Source: Deltaproteobacteria bacterium HGW-Deltaproteobacteria-13 (lineage in GTDB: Bacteria; Desulfobacterota; Syntrophia; Syntrophales; Smithellaceae). Taken from it: a stretch of DNA of 64,000 nucleotides. Both the position numbers and the translations under genes were made by a program. How positions within the stretch are numbered: the stretch's first letter is position 1; the number at the start of each line of letters is the position of its first letter. The DNA is taken from contig PHBJ01000015.1 in NCBI GenBank assembly GCA_002840555.1, forward strand, positions 1 through 64,000, read 5' to 3'. Below, piece after piece: positions 60,262 to 64,000 of this stretch. A model generated the notes under the pieces. That model did not search any database, was not told where the DNA came from, and saw only the letters and a program-made list of their open reading frames with translations.

Positions 60262-60885
60262 ATGCACAAGACCGTTTTTGATACCCCCGTCATCAAGACT
60301 CTATTCCGTCTGCTTTCGCTCTTCTTGTTGAAGATACTCGGGTGGGAAAAAGAGGGATCGCTTCCTCTGGAGAAAAAATACGTGATGATCGCCGCTCCGC
60401 ACACGTCGAACTGGGATTTTTTTTATACGATACTTATAGCGTTTGCTTTCAAACTGAAGATATTCTGGATGGGAAAAAACACTATCTTTAAAAAACCGTT
60501 TGGTTCTCTCATGAAATGGATGGGCGGCATTCCGGTAAACAGGAGCAAATCGAATAATCTTGTGGATGAGACCATCGCCTGGTTCAACAACAACGAGCGG
60601 CTGATTATTGTCATCCCCCCCGAGGGAACCCGCAAGAAAACCACTTACTGGAAAACCGGTTTTTACCATATTGCTTATGGAGCCGGCGTACCGATTCTCC
60701 TGGGTTACATGGATTATAAAAGAAAGGCCGGCGGTCTGGGGCCTCTGTTTCATCCGACCGGTTCAATCGATGACGACATGGCGAGAATCCGTAATTTTTA
60801 CTCGAATGTGACCGGCAAAAACCCTGATATGTTCAATCAAAAAGCTGATGTCGCTGAATACAAAAAAGAAAAATATGTAGCATGA
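60262..60885 (+). CDS. 1-acylglycerol-3-phosphate acyltransferase-like protein
   Basis: This 207-residue PlsC-family protein has APHTSNWDFF (the H-x4-D motif) near residue 50, GGIPVNRS, and IPPEGTRKKTTYWKTGF for substrate binding. It is short compared with PlsC of E. coli and closer to 'lysophospholipid acyltransferase-like' proteins that may acylate other lipids. One hydrophobic segment near the N terminus suggests membrane association. It has its own promoter. The true acceptor is unknown. Confidence 0.88.
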   Translation: MHKTVFDTPVIKTLFRLLSLFLLKILGWEKEGSLPLEKKYVMIAAPHTSNWDFFYTILIAFAFKLKIFWMGKNTIFKKPFGSLMKWMGGIPVNRSKSNNLVDETIAWFNNNERLIIVIPPEGTRKKTTYWKTGFYHIAYGAGVPILLGYMDYKRKAGGLGPLFHPTGSIDDDMARIRNFYSNVTGKNPDMFNQKADVAEYKKEKYVA

Positions 60886-60925
60886 AAAATTGGAATTTCG
60901 GAAACAGTATATCGGGGTACTAAAA

Positions 60926-60952
60926 TCCCCCCCGGCATTTCCGGGCAGATAA
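60926..60952 (+). terminator. GC-rich hairpin after the acyltransferase gene
   Basis: CCCGG and CCGGG around 60930-60947 form a short stem followed by AGATAAAAAC; there is no T tract, so it is a weak terminator candidate. Confidence 0.3.
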
Positions 60953-61062
60953 AAACAGATTGTCACAGTTCCTGAGAGTCGCCTCGCAATAACATTTTAT
61001 TTTTATGTCGTCTTGATCAGGACGCCGATCTGCCCTCCCCGCCGCCGCTGTTTCCTTTTCTC

Positions 61063-61091
61063 TTGACAGAATCTCCTGGCATCTCTATCTT
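61063..61091 (+). promoter_or_regulatory. promoter of the Prc-like protease gene
   Basis: Perfect TTGACA (61063-61068), 17-nt spacer, TATCTT (61086-61091). A start near 61098 would leave only about 14 nt before ATG 61112 and about 70 nt before the alternative ATG 61169. Confidence 0.5.
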
Positions 61092-61111
61092 TAATAAGGG
61101 CATGCCTTATC

Positions 61112-63268
61112 ATGCCCGGCAAATACAATGGACAGCCGTGTCCGAATGCGGCGGAAAGAACAGAGAACATGAGCGATCCCAATATCAAAAATCTCTCCGG
61201 AAATATCACCGGGGATAATCAACCCAGCCGCAAAACGGCCTTGGGAAGCAAGGACGGTTTCCTTTCATACTTCCGGAAGCTTCTGCTGATTGGGTTTCTG
61301 GTTCTGCTATTGCCCGTTTCCTCCGTGGCTCAAAACAATGCCTGCCACCGCATGCCCATGCTGATGGAAAGGTTTCTGGACAATCACTACGCCATGAAGA
61401 GTATGACCGATGAGCTCAAAACGCACGCCGTCGATCAGATGATCAAAAGTCTGGACCCTTCTAAAACGCTGTTGTATGAGTCCGATTTGGAAAATCTAAG
61501 GCCGGTTCTGCAAAACGCGTTTACCCGCATGCAATCGGGTGACTGTACCCCGCTCCAGCAGGTTTACGACATGCTCGTCGCACGCGCGCGGGAGAATGAG
61601 ACTATTATCAAAAAGATTCTGGGACCGGACTACCGTCTCGACGATACTGTTGAACTGAACATCGACATCGACAAGCGTCCGTATGTGAAGACGGCGGCCC
61701 AAAAGTATGAACTCCTGAAAAAAGTCGTGCAATTCCAGATCGAAAATGCCCTGCTGTCGGGTACGGATTTAGCGGAGGCCAAAAAACAGCAGATTCACCG
61801 CTATGAGTTGCAGACCAGGCGGATCGTTGAGCGCACCCCGGAAGAGCTCATTACGAACGTCGCCAAGTCTTTCGCGCTGGCTCTCGATCCACACACGAGC
61901 TACCTTTCCCCCGAAAACCTTGAGGACATCCGGATCCAGATGCAGCTTTCTCTGGAAGGGATCGGCGCCCTCCTCAAAAATGATAACGGCTTTACCATCA
62001 TTGAAGAGTTGATTCCCGGAGGAGGCGCGGAGAAATCGGGGCTGCTGCATCCAAATGATAAAATCATCGCCGTAGCTCAGGACCGGGGAAAGCCCGTTGA
62101 CGTCATCGACATGGACCTGCGCGACGTCGTCAGTATGATCCGCGGAAAGAAAGGCTCCCGGGTAACACTGACGATCCTGCGTCAAACCCCGCACAAGGAT
62201 CGTTTCGACGTCACCATCATGCGCGATAAGATCGACATGAAAGAGCAGGAGGCTAAAATTACATACGAGATGCGAAAAAGCGGCGGCAAAACCTACCGCT
62301 TCGGCATCATCGATCTTCCTTCTTTCTACGGCGGAGAGACGGGAGGCAAGTCCAGCTACAAAGATGTAAAAAGACTTCTCGCCAGGGCCAGGCAGCAGCA
62401 TGTTGACGGGATCGTGCTGGACTTGTCGCGCAACGGCGGGGGACTGCTCGATGAGGCGGTGCGCATTGCCGGCCTTTTCATTGGAAAGGGAGGAATCGTA
62501 GCAACGAAGGACAGCCGCGGTCAGGTGACGATTCTTACGAATGGTTCGAATGCATCGGAAGGCGACCGGCGCAAAGTGATTGAGTTCCCGGCGGAAGATC
62601 CTCGATCAATCTATACCGGCCCCCTCGTTGTATTGACAAGCCGCATGAGCGCGTCGGCCAGCGAAATCGTCGCGGGCGCCCTGAAAGACTATCATCGCGC
62701 GGTGATCATCGGATCGGACCGCACCTTCGGCAAGGGGTCCGTGCAGACCTTGAAACCGCTTCCGGGAGATATGGGCGGCATGAAGGTCACGACAGCGTTG
62801 TACTTTCTGCCCGGCGGCAAATCCACGCAGAAGACGGGTGTGGAAGCGGATGTGCGGCTGCCAATCTGGTTTGCTCTCGAAGAGGTTGGTGAAACGGCGC
62901 TGGATTATCCGCTCCCGGCCCAGACGATCGCGCCCTTCCTTGACATGCAGGCCAATGCCGGCCCGCCGACATGGAAACCCGTGGAGCAGTCGTTGATCAC
63001 AAAGCTGGCCGCAAAATCCAGGGCCCGCGTTGACAAAGATGTGAAGTTCGCCGAGATCATCAGGAACAACAAAGAGGCCGCCGGAAAGAAGGGGATCATC
63101 CGGCTCGCCGACTTGCGCAAAGAGATGAAGAAGGAAAACGGCGGCAAGAAAAATGAAACATCGGCGGAACTTAGGAAGAAAGCCCGGGATCAGTATGCCC
63201 CCTTTGTGAACGAAAGCGTCAACGTTTTACTCGATATGGCAGCGGCGGACTCAGCTCAGCGCATTTAA
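61112..63268 (+). CDS. prc: tail-specific carboxy-terminal processing protease, Prc-like
   Basis: The 718-residue periplasmic protease has an N-terminal cytoplasmic segment, a membrane or signal segment (about 57-72, LLLIGFLVLLLPVSSVA), the Prc N-terminal domain, a PDZ domain (about 270-370, SLEGIGALL...GLLHPNDKIIAV) and the S41 protease domain. The catalytic Ser lies in SASASEIVAGAL and the general-base Lys in DRTFGKGSVQ, the spacing of E. coli Prc. It trims C-terminal tags and envelope proteins. Two starts are possible: ATG 61112 with a weak AAGGG or ATG 61169; the longer is shown. Confidence 0.92.
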   Translation: MPGKYNGQPCPNAAERTENMSDPNIKNLSGNITGDNQPSRKTALGSKDGFLSYFRKLLLIGFLVLLLPVSSVAQNNACHRMPMLMERFLDNHYAMKSMTDELKTHAVDQMIKSLDPSKTLLYESDLENLRPVLQNAFTRMQSGDCTPLQQVYDMLVARARENETIIKKILGPDYRLDDTVELNIDIDKRPYVKTAAQKYELLKKVVQFQIENALLSGTDLAEAKKQQIHRYELQTRRIVERTPEELITNVAKSFALALDPHTSYLSPENLEDIRIQMQLSLEGIGALLKNDNGFTIIEELIPGGGAEKSGLLHPNDKIIAVAQDRGKPVDVIDMDLRDVVSMIRGKKGSRVTLTILRQTPHKDRFDVTIMRDKIDMKEQEAKITYEMRKSGGKTYRFGIIDLPSFYGGETGGKSSYKDVKRLLARARQQHVDGIVLDLSRNGGGLLDEAVRIAGLFIGKGGIVATKDSRGQVTILTNGSNASEGDRRKVIEFPAEDPRSIYTGPLVVLTSRMSASASEIVAGALKDYHRAVIIGSDRTFGKGSVQTLKPLPGDMGGMKVTTALYFLPGGKSTQKTGVEADVRLPIWFALEEVGETALDYPLPAQTIAPFLDMQANAGPPTWKPVEQSLITKLAAKSRARVDKDVKFAEIIRNNKEAAGKKGIIRLADLRKEMKKENGGKKNETSAELRKKARDQYAPFVNESVNVLLDMAAADSAQRI

Positions 63269-63331
63269 CCCCTGTCCGCTGTAAACCGTTATCTCGCCGG
63301 ATCTCCCGCAAACGGAACATATGATGATCAT

Positions 63332-64000
63332 CTAGCCCGCAAGTTTGGGATAAGTGGAAGAGGAAAGAATCTGTTTCAACTTCGGAAAATTTTTCAATAC
63401 GCTTATGATGGCCTTAAATATTTTTTGAGGGGGCAAACCTCTTGATATGCCGCCACGCTGCTCATAGGCAACCGGGACATAGCCTGCCCTGGCGCCGCTG
63501 AATAGTGTTCTCAACGTCAGCTCCGATCCGATCAAATAGGTGCCGACCCAGTCTTCATTGCCAAGCTTACGAATAAGCTCTCTGCTGTAAATTCTAAAAC
63601 CGCTGTCGGCGTCTTCCAGATAAACATTAAAATATTTTTTCAAAAGAAAATTATAGGCGAGTGTCAGGAAGCGGCGATATAACTGGTCGGATCTTTTTGA
63701 TCTGACGCCGATGACCAGTGAATATTTATCGCGGACATCATATAACTTCCAGAAATCATCATAATCAAATTTACCGCCTGTATCGCTGAAGAAAATATAC
63801 GGATTTTTAGCGATCTTCATCGCGTCTTTTAATGCCTTGGCGTAACCTTTTCTTCGGGGGCCGGTTGAATGAATGACTCCGAAATCACGAACATATTTTG
63901 AAATAATTTCTTTTGTGCCGTCGGTACTGCCGTCTTCGGCGATGATCAACTCTGATCCGTGTAATTTGGATAGAATCTTCCCATGGATACTTAAGATTTC
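63332..64000 (-). CDS. family 2 glycosyltransferase, partial (runs off the window)
   Basis: The frame remains open from the stop at 63332 to the end of the window, so the N terminus is missing. Visible are LIIAEDGSTDGT (the nucleotide-binding region), VIHSTGPRRKGYAKALKDAMK, IFFSDTGGKFDYDDF (DxD-like) and DADSGFRIYSRELI. This matches dolichol-phosphate-mannose synthase-like GT2 enzymes. A start at 63949 would be an internal TTG and is rejected. Confidence 0.85.
   Translation of the reverse strand, partial: EILSIHGKILSKLHGSELIIAEDGSTDGTKEIISKYVRDFGVIHSTGPRRKGYAKALKDAMKIAKNPYIFFSDTGGKFDYDDFWKLYDVRDKYSLVIGVRSKRSDQLYRRFLTLAYNFLLKKYFNVYLEDADSGFRIYSRELIRKLGNEDWVGTYLIGSELTLRTLFSGARAGYVPVAYEQRGGISRGLPPQKIFKAIISVLKNFPKLKQILSSSTYPKLAG

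Overview
The window looks like the chromosome of an anaerobic, Syntrophus/Smithella-like member of the Desulfobacterota (former Deltaproteobacteria). This is inferred from gene content: acyl-CoA/4-hydroxybutyryl-CoA-type metabolism, B12-dependent MetH, ferredoxin-like proteins, many HD-GYP response regulators, a selenocysteine tRNA and a selenoprotein. No ribosomal RNA is present to confirm it.

Layout. 1-400: tRNA-Thr, -Tyr and -Gly on the minus strand with one clear promoter. 627-2000: a secreted repeat protein built from 38-residue beta-propeller-type units. 2277-8591: a leucine operon (leuA, leuC, leuD, leuB) preceded by a leucine-rich leader peptide and terminator, followed by a stand-alone MetH-activation-type protein and a ferredoxin-like protein. 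8773-15332: two tandem paralogous REC-PAS-HD-GYP proteins. 15529-19850: metH without its activation domain, a TonB-type protein, pyrE and a lipoprotein. 20246-28009: an RlmI-like methyltransferase, then a minus-strand catabolic cluster (4-hydroxybutyryl-CoA dehydratase-like, acyl-CoA synthetase, amidohydrolase, SDR remnant, SDR) with a divergent TetR gene. 28171-33896: manC, a glycosyltransferase, a UGA-containing MerP-like selenoprotein gene, maf, yggS and an HD-GYP regulator. 34050-42479: mfd, two peptidyl-prolyl isomerases and uvrA in one minus-strand run. 42673-46710: a Fic protein with an unusual upstream repeat array, pal, a small conserved protein and moeA.

46711-54154 is an accessory region around selC (tRNA-Sec, 49388-49485). 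It holds a partial selC copy next to moeA, a partial moeA copy next to selC, and two more selC-derived segments flanking a module of hypothetical genes. Between them are a KDSR-like SDR, an epimerase-type protein, an ankyrin lipoprotein and several envelope proteins of unknown role. 54225-55958 is an ABC-F ATPase gene with a short leader ORF ending in Pro-Pro-stop just before an intrinsic terminator. The rest (56735-64000) holds small secreted proteins, a TMTC-like membrane/TPR protein, a PlsC-like acyltransferase, a Prc-type protease and the edge of a glycosyltransferase gene.

The most notable items are: (1) a 98-residue HMA/MerP-like protein with a CxxU motif and a textbook bacterial SECIS hairpin, which standard ORF calling would split at UGA; (2) the ABC-F leader-peptide attenuator; (3) the leucine leader-peptide attenuator; (4) the moeA-selC duplication scar and dispersed selC fragments; and (5) a MetH whose reactivation domain appears to be a separate protein encoded about 8 kb away beside the leu genes. 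All functions are assigned by reading sequence motifs only; no database search was run.
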